From Cylindrodendrum hubeiense (taxonomy: Eukaryota > Ascomycota > Sordariomycetes > Hypocreales > Nectriaceae), in the NCBI GenBank assembly GCA_014621425.1, contig JAANBB010000239.1, positions 1-60,754 of the forward strand: a stretch of 60,754 nt of DNA, given 5' to 3'. The translations under genes and the position numbers were made by a program. Numbering within the stretch: the first letter of the stretch is position 1; each line of letters begins with the position of its first letter. The notes under the pieces were generated by a model. That model was not told the DNA's origin, did no database searches, and saw only the letters and a list, made by a program, of their open reading frames with translations. Of this stretch, positions 45,604 to 56,369 are shown piece after piece.

Positions 45604-45930
45604 TCATTTTGAATCGAAAGCGGCGGACGGTATTGACTCAGTGTGAGGTATTGGTGTTTTAGGGCCAGACGCTTTTTCTGTTCGTTTCCGAAAGGCCCCA
45701 AGCAGTCGACCGAACGATCGCCTCCTCATATCGCGGAGTGGAGACCGCTCAACGACCACCGCATCGACGTGGTCCAGCACATTGATGAAAATGTGAAACT
45801 CAACGTCATCCTCGTATCTCAAATTTTTGTCTCGAAGGGTCTGGAACTCAAGCTCTAGATCCCGCAATGAGGACCTGCTCGATGCGGTGGAGGGAGATGA
45901 CACAGTCGGCGAAAAGGTGCTGCTAGACAT
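45604..45930 (-). CDS. Hypothetical small protein (108 aa)
   Basis: The ATG at 45930 has a favourable context (acacc before ATG). The product starts with a Ser/Thr-rich tail (SSSTFSPTVSSPSTASSRSS), followed by a likely helical segment (LRDLELEFQTLRDKNLRYED), then EFHIFINVLDHVDAVVVERS and a basic stretch RDMRRRSFGRLLGAFRKRTEK. The frame stays open upstream to about 46344 but that part looks non-coding. I do not recognise a family. It could also be the last exon of a longer gene. It sits within the accessory-looking block next to the STAND-N-like gene. Confidence 0.45.
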   Translation of the reverse strand: MSSSTFSPTVSSPSTASSRSSLRDLELEFQTLRDKNLRYEDDVEFHIFINVLDHVDAVVVERSPLRDMRRRSFGRLLGAFRKRTEKASGPKTPIPHTESIPSAAFDSK

Positions 45931-46485
45931 GGTGTCAATGCGTGCTGAACCAAGTGCACAAACTGTGATTGTGTTTGAACATCGAAAGCCGTTATCCGCA
46001 ATCAACGAGGCAAGAGGGAATATGGGAATGGATCGCACTTTACATCGGACGACGCGGGCGGGGAAGTAAAAGGTCGCCACGCAAGCATGCGTTGGAGGGG
46101 AGGAGACGTAATGCTCACTCCATTCCCGTATTCTTGATAAATCACATATGCTGTGTGACATCTCAGGTGCAGAAGCAAGTTTCGCTGTCATTGGCTTGTC
46201 AGCTTTATTTCCGAGGTGGCATAATCCACAGTACTGCCTTCTAGTGAATGCGTGATAGAATGTTAGCAGACAACTCGTGTTCGTGTCACTTGCACTTCTC
46301 TGTGGCTTGGTAGCGTAAGCCAAAATTGGTTCACTTCGTATCAAGGAGAGTAGACGGCCCAGAACACTTCAGCCTGAAGGAGTCAAGGTGTGGCACGGAG
46401 AGCGATGGACGGACGGACGGATATAATCCGAAACCGGTTGATATTTCTAACAAGGGAAATCTTATACAGCTTGGGCAACCCCCAT
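45931..46485. other. Intergenic upstream of the small orphan gene and 3' of NDUFS3
   Basis: No supported gene. The last bases before 46486 are expected to be the 3' untranslated region of the leftward complex I gene. Confidence 0.5.
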
Positions 46486-47410
46486 TTATTTCTTCGGCTC
46501 CTCCTTCTTCTCCTCCGGCTTGGGCGTCGGGAGCTTGAAAGACTCTGGCGTGCGGTTATCACCAGCACCAACAGGCTCCCACGCACTGGAACCACCCTCG
46601 AAGTTACGGAAGGCCTGGGTGAGCTCCAGGGGCTCAGTGACGATTCGCTTCTTCTCCTCATCGTACCGAATCTCGGTGTATCCGGTCAAGGGGAAATCCT
46701 TGCGCAGCGGGTGGCCCTCGAAACCGTAGTCGGTCATGATTCTTCGCAGATCGGGGTGACCGGCAAAGAAGACACCGTAGAGATCGTAGACCTCACGCTC
46801 GTACCAGTTGGCGCCGTCGAAGAGGCCGGTGATGCTGGGAACGGGGGAGGCCTCGTCGGCGTAGGTCTTGACACGGATGCGAGAGTTGTGGCGGACCGAC
46901 AGGAGTTGGTAGACGACTTCGAAGCGGTTTTCGCGCGTGGGGTAGTCGGCGGCAGTGACGGTGGTGACCTGGGTGAACTCGGCAGCGGTGTTGTCTGGGA
47001 GGAAATTAGCAATTGAATTGACACAGTGAGCTCACAGGATACTGACACTTCAGGAAGCTGAAGACAGGAATGACGCCGGAGGGCGAGATGTAGATGGTGA
47101 GCTCATCCTTCCAGACGGAGAACTGCTGGATGTACTTGGGCATGCAGCCCATCAACCAGGCGCCGTATCGGTGCATGTTGTCGGCCTTGCTCTGGTACTT
47201 GTCGGCCGGATTGACAATGGGCGCCTTGAGGGATCCAATGTGGTCTCGGGGGGCCATTCGCGGGTTGGGAGCCTCCTTCGGCATTGCGACATATTGGCGA
47301 GCCGAACTGGACAAGCAGCGGATTGCATGCTGGCTGCGAGCCTGTACCGACGGCTTCACGGGCCGCAGAGCTGAGGCCAGGGCCCTGCTTCGAGAAATTT
47401 GAGTCGCCAT
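46486..47410 (-). CDS. NDUFS3: NADH:ubiquinone oxidoreductase 30-kDa subunit (NDUFS3, NuoC type)
   Basis: Two exons (47410-47047, 46994-46486) with a 52-nt intron give 290 residues. This is a core peripheral-arm subunit of mitochondrial complex I, in contact with the quinone-binding region. The first 40 residues are a presequence ([20 protein letters not shown], then [12 protein letters not shown]). The family block is fully present: [20 protein letters not shown], then [20 protein letters not shown] and [20 protein letters not shown]. The intron splits FLK-YNT in phase. The C-terminus is a Lys/Glu/Pro tail typical of fungal versions. The ATG at 47410 lies 418 bases from the oppositely directed NOT4 start, suggesting a shared promoter region. 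Confidence 0.96.
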
Positions 47411-47828
47411 GGCCGGTGATGTGTCGGTGCGAGGCCAATTGACGATGGGAGAGCGTCGGGACGAAATGTGCTGCTGTTGGTAATGATGCTGCAAGCATTG
47501 GTTCGAAGATGTTAGCGGCACTATCACGGACCCGAGTTCCCGGGGTTCTGCCGCACCTATGGTGGTACCTGCTGTGCGCTATTATTTACGCGCAGCAGCA
47601 GGTATCTGTCTATCAGCACCACTCTCCGCCTCGGGGTCGTGAAATCAAGGCTCTCACGTGACACAAAACTGGGCCTAGGCTAAATTAAGATTAGGCAGTT
47701 TGGATCTTTCTCTTCCGCAGCCTTGGTGCATACAGATCACCATCCATTCCTCCCTCTCCTTGCTCCCGTACTTTTAGCATCACACTTTGAAACCTCGACT
47801 ATCACCCCCCGACTACAATACTCTCACC
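47411..47828. promoter_or_regulatory. Divergent promoter between NDUFS3 and NOT4
   Basis: Both neighbours start outward from this 418-base region. At 47567-47603 lies an imperfect inverted repeat: acctgctgtgcgc and gcgcagcagcaggt match as reverse complements with one bulged base, around a 10-base AT-rich loop. It could be a dyad site for a regulator. Confidence 0.5.
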
Positions 47829-50800
47829 ATGGCGCCACAAGATTCCTTCATAGACGATGAGGAGGATACCTGGTACGTCCATCCTCGTAATCCCTGGCGC
47901 GCTCCCCCCAGAGCCTTGCGTCCTCGGGCAACGTTGGGTACCTGAGCTGACAACCCCGGCAGCCCTCTCTGCATCGAAGAGTTTGATCTCTCTGACCGAA
48001 ACTTTCGACCATGTCCCTGTGGCTACCAGGTACGATCAACCGATCAACCGGCCTGCCGTTGTCGGCTTCTTGCCACGTCGCGCTAACTCTTCGGTTACAG
48101 GTCTGCCAGTTCTGTTTCAACAACATCAAGAATAATATGAACGGGCTCTGCCCGGCATGCAGACGACCATACGACGAAAAGACTATACAGTGGAAGGTTG
48201 TCACTACAGAGGAGTATGTTGAGTCATGTCTTGATGGGAGTTGCCACGCTGACGAATCACAAAGGGTTGCCGAATTCCGCCTCAGTATCCAAAAGAACCA
48301 GAAAAAGCGCGCCCAAGAACAACGACAAAAGGAGGTTCAGAAACGCGAAGCCGAAAAAGAGAACCGCAAGAATCTCATCGGAGTGCGGGTTGTCCAGAAG
48401 AACCTGGTCTACATCACCGGCCTAGCTCCCACCGTGCGCGAAGACGAGTTACTCAAGACGTTGCGAAAGCCCGAGTTCTTTGGCCAATACGGAAACATCC
48501 AGAAGATCTCCATCAGCAACCGAAAGAGCTCCGATGGCCAACATCAGTCATTGGGAATCTATGTGACTTTCGAGAGACCTGAAGAGGCTACACGTTGCAT
48601 CCAGGCTGTCCACGGATCCCAGAATGGCGACCGGATGCTCAAGGCGCAGCACGGTACAACCAAGTATTGCTCGGCCTGGTTAAAGAACGAGAAGTGCAGC
48701 AACCCTGGATGCATGTTCTTGCATGAAGAAGGCGACGAAGAGGATAGCTACTCGCGGCAGGACTTGTCTTCTATGAATAGTATCCATACGCAGCGGCCTT
48801 TGCCTGGGGGTGGTTCGCGATCTGTTTCTCGGCAGCAGGCCCCTCAACCTACTCCGCCACCACCACCCGTGGCATCTCATCCCATGGCGCGGTCAGTAAG
48901 CAAAGACGGTTCCGAAAGTGGTGTTGACGGATCTGCGCTGCCGTCTTCTGCAAATTGGGCACGGAACCCAGTGCGGAGTCGCAGAGGAAGCCACGCAACT
49001 AGCGGTGCGGCGTCGAGTCCTGCCGTGTCAACTTCTTTGCCTGTTACTGCAGAAGTAGTTCCAGAGGAAGCTGTAGAAGATGAAGAGGATGAAGAGGACA
49101 CAGAAACCGAGTCATCAACCACCCAGCAAAGCGAGCCTGAATCCATTCCAGAGGAGGAGCCCAAGGGTATCCCCGAGAGCTCCCTGAAAGCGTTGTTGAG
49201 AGCTCTTCAGGCTTGCACGCTTCCCGGTCTAGTCACTGCAGAGGTGGAGGACCAAAACCCTCCGATGTTTGACATCCGTGGCGGCGAGAAGCGCAAGGCT
49301 ATGCGAGAGGAGGAGGACTCCCGGCTAAGCGGAGAGCAAGAGGAGCAGGCTGAAGTTCGTGAGCCCTCAGAGGGCGAGCCGGAGACCGGTGGGAGCCTTG
49401 CCTTGGGAGGCGAGCCAGAGGATCGAGATGCGATAAGTGACGGCAACTTCGAGCAGAGGCGGCCCAGCACCCAACCCCCCATCCAACGCAACAATGCCGA
49501 TGGTATTTTCGGACCTGCCCTGACCGGAGCCAATTTTAACCAGAACTCAGGCAACACAGTGTCTCGATCGATGACCCCCCAGCAGCTTTTCCTTCGGTCT
49601 CAGAGTGGCTTCAACGATCAGGCGCCACCTGGCATCTCCAACCAGGGCGGCAACTTCCAAAACCAGGGCCACAACCGCCAGTCTTCTAGGTTCAGCTTCG
49701 CAAACGACAATCAGAGCTCTGCGACCAACGTCAAGTTGGCTGCAAACCCGCGCATCATGGCTCAGCAGTCGTCCATGATGCCGAACTCTTTCCAATCTCA
49801 GGGCAACAACCAGTTTTACGGTGCTTCGATGCCGGGGCCGCCTCCCGGCCTTAAGTCCACCGGCACCCCCCCAAGCATGTTCGGCCAAGGATTTGGAGGC
49901 GCTGGGTTTGGGGGCGCTCCCAAGGACAACTCAAACGAGTTACTACAGAGCCTGATCGGACGGAGCCGTGGAGGCAACAACCAGGCTCATGATGCGGGAA
50001 AGCGTGAGTACATGATCTCTTCTTTTTCCAACCAGTACCCACCTTCCTCTACCTCCACCCCAGCTCCTGCTTCCGGCCTCCTGGCGTCGCTCTATGGTAA
50101 TCAGCCTGGAGCATTCCAAGATATGGGCTCCAAGCAGAAGAAGAAGGGGAAGAAGCACAGGCATGCTAACACTTCCTCCTCTGGGGGGAGTGGTTTAGTA
50201 GATCTTGCGGACCCGAGTATCCTGCAAGCGAGAATGCAGCACCAGTCCCAGGGCAACGCCGGGGTCGGACAGGGACTGTTCGGCGGTCAGAGCCAAGGTG
50301 GGTACAACCCCAACATGATGTATAATGCTGGTTACGCGAGGTGGTAATTTTGGTGCCATTTTGATCCGAAAGGACAGGGATGTATAAGCATGTCATGTTT
50401 GTTTTCCTTTGCTTGATGTATAAAGGGCGGAGGGGCGTTTATTGGCATTTCAGGGATGGGGCAAGACGCCCGTCATCTTCTTCGGGGGATTCGAGTCACA
50501 AGCGCATTTTGATTCAGCAGGCATTTGCGAGATCAAGGCCGCTAGGGAGGCCACGTTTTGCATCAGGCGTCAGCTTTGTTCTCTTGGGAATCGAGACCAT
50601 CTCGGCCTCTTCCCGACTTTCTTCACAGGGTCGACAATCGACCGCACATTGGGGTTCAAGCCAGGCAAGCCATCATCGTCTTCCACAACCCCTTATGTAT
50701 GTTAACAATGTCGAATTCATCCGCCTAGGCTGGGCGGCATTTTGGTCAGAAATAACAACATACCTCTATTCTCTCCAAATTGCCTTTCTCTTCATTCAGT

Positions 50801-53359
50801 ATCCCCCGTGGAAGACGATGATGGACGTCGTAGCATGACTCCCTAATTTCATGTACATAAATGGCGCATTAGTCCCGTAGTCGTGTTTTGTTTTTGTTGC
50901 ATTCGTCTTCTTGAGCTGTTGGAGCATCTCGCTAACAGGCGTTCAGATGACGAGCTTCCCTCCCTTGATGAGGCGTCCAACTCCGTCGACGCTTTGGTAT
51001 CGGATGAGCCTCTTCTTCCCGCAGCCGACGTGGAGGGCCGCCGATCAGTTCCTCCTGGTTTGGCCATCCCTCCTGGACTTGCCAACATTTCCAGGCCTCC
51101 ATCGACCCAAGGCCACCCGAGATTTGGACATATCATCCCAGCTCTACCGAAGGTGCCACCACCTGGGCTATCACAGGGCGCTTTGACCCCGGATCAATCC
51201 CCGCGAAAGCCAGCAACGCCAGCAACGCCTGATTCAGAGGCGAGGAGGAACATTAGAACACTTGCAGCCGAGAGCGGCTTGTCACGCGAAATCTCTCAGT
51301 CATTTGCTAGGCAGTCGAAGGGAAGCGCCCTGCAGGATGAGGACTTCCCGGCCTTGGGATCCCGACCAGCTACACCAACACCCAAGGCAACGCCCAAGGC
51401 TAAGAAGCAAACCGACAAATTTGTGGATAGCTTCTAGCAAAGACGACCCAGGAGCCAAAGCCTGCCGAGACGAAGAAGCCGATTGCAGTCAATACACAAA
51501 TTGCAAAGGCCATCGTCAGGCCTGGCGAGATTTCAGCAAGCACCGAGCAGTCAATGACCGAGGCATCGGCTGCCTTCCCGCCTCTCCCTACTCCTGGAAC
51601 CGCTGTCTCGTCTCCTATCACTCGATCAGCCCCAAAGACGTTGCGAGTTTTGCCGACCCCAAAGACCGAGATGGCCCCGCCTGCATCCCCGGCGTTGACC
51701 ATGGCTTCGGTTGCTCTTTCTGCAGCATCTCGAGCGATGTCGGCTTCCTACTACAGACCTGACACACCCGGAAGTGAGATGGTTAGCGATAGCACTTCTG
51801 TAGTGTCCGCTTCTGTGACACACTCCCGTGCCAGCTCGCCGCCCCCGAGCAAGGTTGGCGCTGCGGCTGTTCGGACTACAACCAAGAGCCAGCAGAGGAA
51901 GCAACGCAAAGATGCCCTGAAGCAAGAAACAAAACTCATCGCTGAGGTTGCACTGGCAGAAGCAGAGGTGGTGCACGCTCCTGTCCTCGGACGCAAGAAG
52001 AAGCAGAAGAAGGAAAAGCCGATCAAGGCTGTGTCCCAAACCCAAGCTGCCACGCCTGCCCCTCCTACCCCTGAGGTTCTCAGTGACGAGGCCTCTGTGC
52101 TAGAGTCAAACGAGACAGAGAAGCCCAAGCAAAGGGAGGTGGATGAGAAGCCTGCTAAGAGCAAGGCTGCCCAGAAGAAGGCAGCAAAGGGGAAGGCGAA
52201 GGAGAAAGAAAAGGAAAAGGAAAGGGAAAAGGAGATAGAGAAAGGAAAGGAGAAGGCGAAAGAGAAGGAGAAGTGGGTGGTAGCAGCACCACCGGCGCAT
52301 TTGCTTAAGGGGCTGCCAAAGGGGGTTGTGTTTGAAATCACCGAGATCACCAAGCAGGACGACAAAGTCCAGAAAGTTCAGCAAGTTCAGCAAGTTGAGC
52401 AGGCTGAGCAACCTGAGCAACCTGAGCCAGAGGAGCAAGCTGAGTCGGTTGAAAAGCCACCACATGGCCCGGGATCAGTTTTCGCTGAACTGAGAAAGGC
52501 CTTGTGGACACCCGCCGTCGAAAAGCTGCAAATCATCAAGCCCATCACCGGTGGCTCGTCCCGTGCCGATCACAGCGCTGGCGGCAATCACGCCAAACAG
52601 GCTGGACACTGCAAGGACTGCTCGTGCAAGTGTGGCGAGATCCAAGACGAAGACCTCGCTGCCCTGCGTGCCGGAAAGCCTGTCCGCAAGCAGTTCCACG
52701 TCGACGGCAGCCGGATGCTCATCACCCCCAACGGAGACTGCGTCCGTGGCTTGACCCCTGAGGAGGAGGATGCCTTCCTCGAGCTCCAGGCCGCCATCGC
52801 GACTACGGCGGAGAACCCAGGCGCCTTCCTAGCCCCCCGACACCAGCCCGGGAGCGGCGCCTTTTCGCTCATCAAGGGCCGTGCTGTTCCTAACGGGCGT
52901 CCCAACATCTTCCCGGCCACCGCCCAGCCTCAGTCTCAGGACCCCATCGGCAAGCTCCAGCGAGAAGACGCACTCAGCTACATCAACCAATACGTCCTCC
53001 CGCGCCTCAATCTCGGCGCCACCAACATGGGCTTCCCCAAGGGCGCCTCTCCAACCAAGGACGCTGCAGCCGCGAGCCTCAACTCACTCGCTCCGTACTT
53101 TTACGGCCCCGACGCTGCTGCTGGAGTTGGCATCTACAGCCCGCCTGACGGTGCGCGCAGCATGGCAGACTTTGGTCCGACTGGCCTACAGTCCGATGAG
53201 CGCGGCAAGACTATTGGCATGGGCGGCATGCCGCTTATGAGCGTCGAAGATGCCGAGGGTGCGCTGGCGGCTGCTCGCCGCGAGACGGAGAAGTTGGAGA
53301 AGGGCCTAAACCAGGTGATTCGTCGCAACCGACGTCTTCTTCTCGGAGGAGGCAACTAA
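47829..53359 (+). CDS. NOT4: CCR4-NOT complex E3 ubiquitin ligase subunit Not4 (contains a frame break)
   Basis: Not4 is the RING ligase of the CCR4-NOT complex, acting in mRNA decay and co-translational quality control. Exons 47829-47872, 47963-48029, 48101-48213, 48265-50297 are clear. The RING begins at C15-P-L-C18 and continues through RPCPCGYQVCQFC and CPACRR. An RRM follows (KNLVYITGLAP), then a CCCH finger (YCSAWLKNEKCSNPGCMFLH) and a disordered tail. Reading through the gtgggt donor at 50298 ends the protein at 50347 (768 aa). Using it with the acceptor at 50946 removes 649 nt and continues with DDELPSLDEASNSVDALV, a Not4-like tail rich in Lys/Glu, to 53359. Near 51430 the frame must shift by one base; no normal intron explains this. 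The 51-nt third intron is a multiple of three and could be read through. The long form is inferred. Confidence 0.85.
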
Positions 53360-53795
53360 TCGTAATGCTGCGCGAAGAGTATTTGCGCACAGGGAGCAAC
53401 ACAGAACCCCCAGGGCCCGAAAAAGGGCCCTCTCAGCTGTCAAGATAAATGTAATGATCTAATACGACAAAGGGGGAGAGGGCAGGAAAATGAAGCAGAT
53501 GCTCGTGGATCAGTGCCATCTACTTAGCAGTGTCATTCACACTTGTACGAATTGATACCCGTTGGTAACTGCCGTGTTGCGGCAGAATACCTCCACGTCA
53601 TTGTTTCTCGATGCCTCTGTGAAATCGTAATTCATTCATATGTCCAGATGCTATCCAATTTGAACGCCGAAGCGTATTGTCCCGACCTGGCCTTGTTTAT
53701 ACCCGCCCATGATGCCCTGAAATCTATAAAGATGCAAAGTAGTATTAAGGTTTCGTCGTAGAACCTCGGTCAAATAAATGGTAAATCGCGGGGTG
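53360..53795. other. Convergent intergenic region (NOT4 and TOK channel 3' ends)
   Basis: Only 3' untranslated sequence is expected. A short direct inverted motif, agggcccgaaaaagggccct, at about 53412-53431 can form a small hairpin just after the NOT4 stop. No gene was seen. Confidence 0.5.
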
Positions 53796-56369
53796 TTATA
53801 AGTCCTTTTTTATGCCCTCATCTGGATGCACGTCGTTGGACGAGTGGTGTTGTGTGTCCCAATGATGATGCGGCGCATGCGGCTGGAAGTGATGCGGCTC
53901 GAAGCCCCTAACCGGCATCCTCAGCTGCCGTCTCCTCTCCGCTGACAGAGACTCGCGCAACCGGTCCGTGAGCCTGTCGAGTATCCACTCACTCTCTTCC
54001 TGGCTTCCCATCAGGGGGCTGCGATTTCCGACCCAAGACCATGTGGCTCCCTCATATTCGTTTTCGCGATGGACGTGGTCGTGGTTGTGATCGTGGTCGT
54101 GGCCGTGGTTGTGGTCGTGATCGTGATCCTTATCGTGGTCGTGGTCATGGTCGTGACTTTTGCGATTGCCGTCGTCATTCTCATTGTCGTGGCTGTTGCT
54201 GTTACCACCATGGTGACCTCTATGGTAGTGGTGGTGTTTGTGCTTTTCCTTCGGCCTAGCTTTGCCGTGCGTCTCAGCACTGCGCTCGTCTTCACCGATT
54301 AGCTTCAGGTACCAGGCCCACTCGTCGAAGCTATATCGATGAGGCTTGGATTCTTTGAGATGGCTGGTAACGACCTGGATCTCGGAGACGAGGAGGAAGT
54401 GGAAGTCGGTGCCTGTGGGCAGGTCGTCCAGAGGGTCACGGAGGCGAGAGAGAGACCGCCGGACTCTGGCGGTGAAGGTCGATAGGGCACGATCCTGTTC
54501 TGGCCGATGGTGCACTCCAGCTTCATGCTCGATGTCAAAGTGACGGGCACGACCCCTGGCGTCATCCTGAAGACTGTGCTCCTCGGACTTGGCCATCGGG
54601 CTGAAAAGGGGGTAATGTGAGCCGATGGTGGGTTTTAATGGTTTGGGTTCTGGCATAACATGGCTTGGAAAAACTTTGCCGAATGTAATCTTCTGTATAA
54701 TATGTTTGTAATTGTTAAAAAAGTCCTCTTCGCCAGGTAGAATCGTAACGTTTCCTAGGCGGAGAGTGCCGTCTCGGACGAACTTGACCACGGTGTCGCC
54801 GGCATTGGAGATGAGAACTGTCATGGTGGGTAACGCCAGAAGGGACCAGAAGACGAAGAAGGATTTCCCTGCATTGGATACCGGGGTGACATCTCCATAT
54901 CCGATGGTGGTGAGAGTTACGAAGCAGAAGTAGAAGCCGTCAAAGTATGTCCAGTTTTGGTAGGGCTGCTCACACTTGAGGAAGATGAGGGCACCTACGA
55001 GCCACAGAACGAGCCACGACCCCGTGGAAATTGCCATGGCCATCCACCGTCTACGAGACGATGATTGGGCCTGAATCTGGCGCATCAAGCCAAACTCGGC
55101 TTTGCGCCGTTCAAACTCGGTAGACGGCAAGTTGGCTGACCGAGGGGCGTGAGAGAGCCCGGAGTCTGAACGAATGGGCTCAAGAATGTCGTCTTTGCCA
55201 TGAAGAGTCATGGTCCTGACCAACTTGCGGCGCTTCTTCTCCTCCATACGGGCGTCAAGACGGCGCTTTCCGCGATCGAGAACGAGGCTCCGAATGGAAC
55301 CGATGACCAAACCGAGACTAATGACACCGACGAGAGCGTATGGCATCATGAGGGCTCTCCCGAGAGGGGTTGATGCGCTATAGTCACCGAAGCCGACGGT
55401 GAACAGGGTCACATCGGCCCAATAGACGGAGTCAAGGTAGTCCCAACCCTCGATATTAGAGAATACCAGGGCACCGAGGAGGAGATAGACGAGAAACATG
55501 ATAGTCTGCAACATGAGTGTGCGCTGGCTAGGGGTGAGCATGAAGTCCTTGTCGTAATGGTTAGTCCAGGCACCATAGAAGGTGACAACCATGAGGGAGG
55601 CGTCGAGGAAGTAGAGGATGGCGGCCCAGATGCCGTAGAAGAAAGCCTGGGACCAGATGAGTTCTTCAACAGGGAACTTGATTTGACTGCGAAGCGGTCC
55701 AGCAGCGGTGGCATTGAGGATAATAAGACACATGGCTGAAATATACCTGAGAAGAGCTTAGCATGCATTGGTAATGTGGCAGAGCTGGGATCAGTACCAT
55801 CCTATTATGGTGATAGGTTGAGCAACGATGAAGCGGACTCGTCTTGCCATGTTGAGGAGGAGAAACATGTTTGATACAAGGGCAACGACAAGCTGGATGG
55901 CATTGACGATGGTCAACCTGTGGTTGTGCTTATCAGCGATGGTGTTCCGCTATCGCCATATCATGTTATAGACAGGGATATATACCATGCCGGGTCGTTG
56001 ATGTAGTAGGCATCCTGGACATCGGTTCCCGGGGGCAGATGTTGCCGCCAGGGGCGGACCAATGCACAGATACTGAATGCCGATGCCACAGGTCCCAGAG
56101 TGCCTGCGATCATGGGAAACGCCGATGAGGCGAACCACCAGCGTCTGTGATGGAAGAAGCGATAACCATGTTAGACAAGTACAGATTAGACAAGATAAGA
56201 AACCGCCATGTCGATCCTCGCTGGATATGACGACACGGTGGTTTCGGGATGCAACTTACGTCGGCTCGAGATGAGCATCGTCGTTGGAAAACTTCTTCTC
56301 GCGCGTGGTACAGCTCTCGACGATTTCGGCCTCGTTTTCGATGATATCGCCCAACCCGGCGTCGTCCAT
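53796..56369 (-). CDS. TOK1: TOK-type outward-rectifier K+ channel (two pore domains)
   Basis: Four exons (56369-56260, 56144-55986, 55917-55798, 55746-53796) give 779 residues. TOK channels of fungi have eight membrane helices and two pore loops and release K+ from the cell on depolarisation. The first pore filter TVGFGD lies at about 246-251 and the second TTIGYGD at about 409-415. Membrane helices precede and follow each pore (for example PMIAGTLGPVASAFSICALV, IQLVVALVSNMFLLLNM, TIMFLVYLLLGALVFSNIEG, SWLVLWLVGALIFLKCEQPY). The cytosolic tail contains a dense His/Asp repeat at about 620-690 not needed for channel function. Introns of 115, 68 and 51 nt keep phase. Position next to NOT4 tells nothing about its role. 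Confidence 0.95.
54069..54260. repeat. gtg/gtc-type coding repeat (His-Asp tract in TOK channel)
   Basis: Alternating cat/cac and gac/gat codons on the minus strand give HDHDHDHD and NHGHDHDHNHDH runs, with a preceding HKHHHYHRGHH cluster. The DNA looks like imperfect gtggtcgtg repeats on the + strand, a likely site of length polymorphism. Confidence 0.8.

Noticed and set aside
48214..48264. In-frame 51-nt segment in NOT4 as coding sequence
   Set aside because: It can be translated without a stop, but it has a gtatgt donor, gctgac branch point and cacaaag acceptor, and interrupts a helical segment; an intron is the better reading.
51387..51451. GC-AG intron as the explanation of the NOT4 frame break
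   Set aside because: It is in phase, but the donor (AAG/gcaacg) lacks the gcaagt form such introns need and there is no branch point near the acceptor; kept only as a weak alternative.
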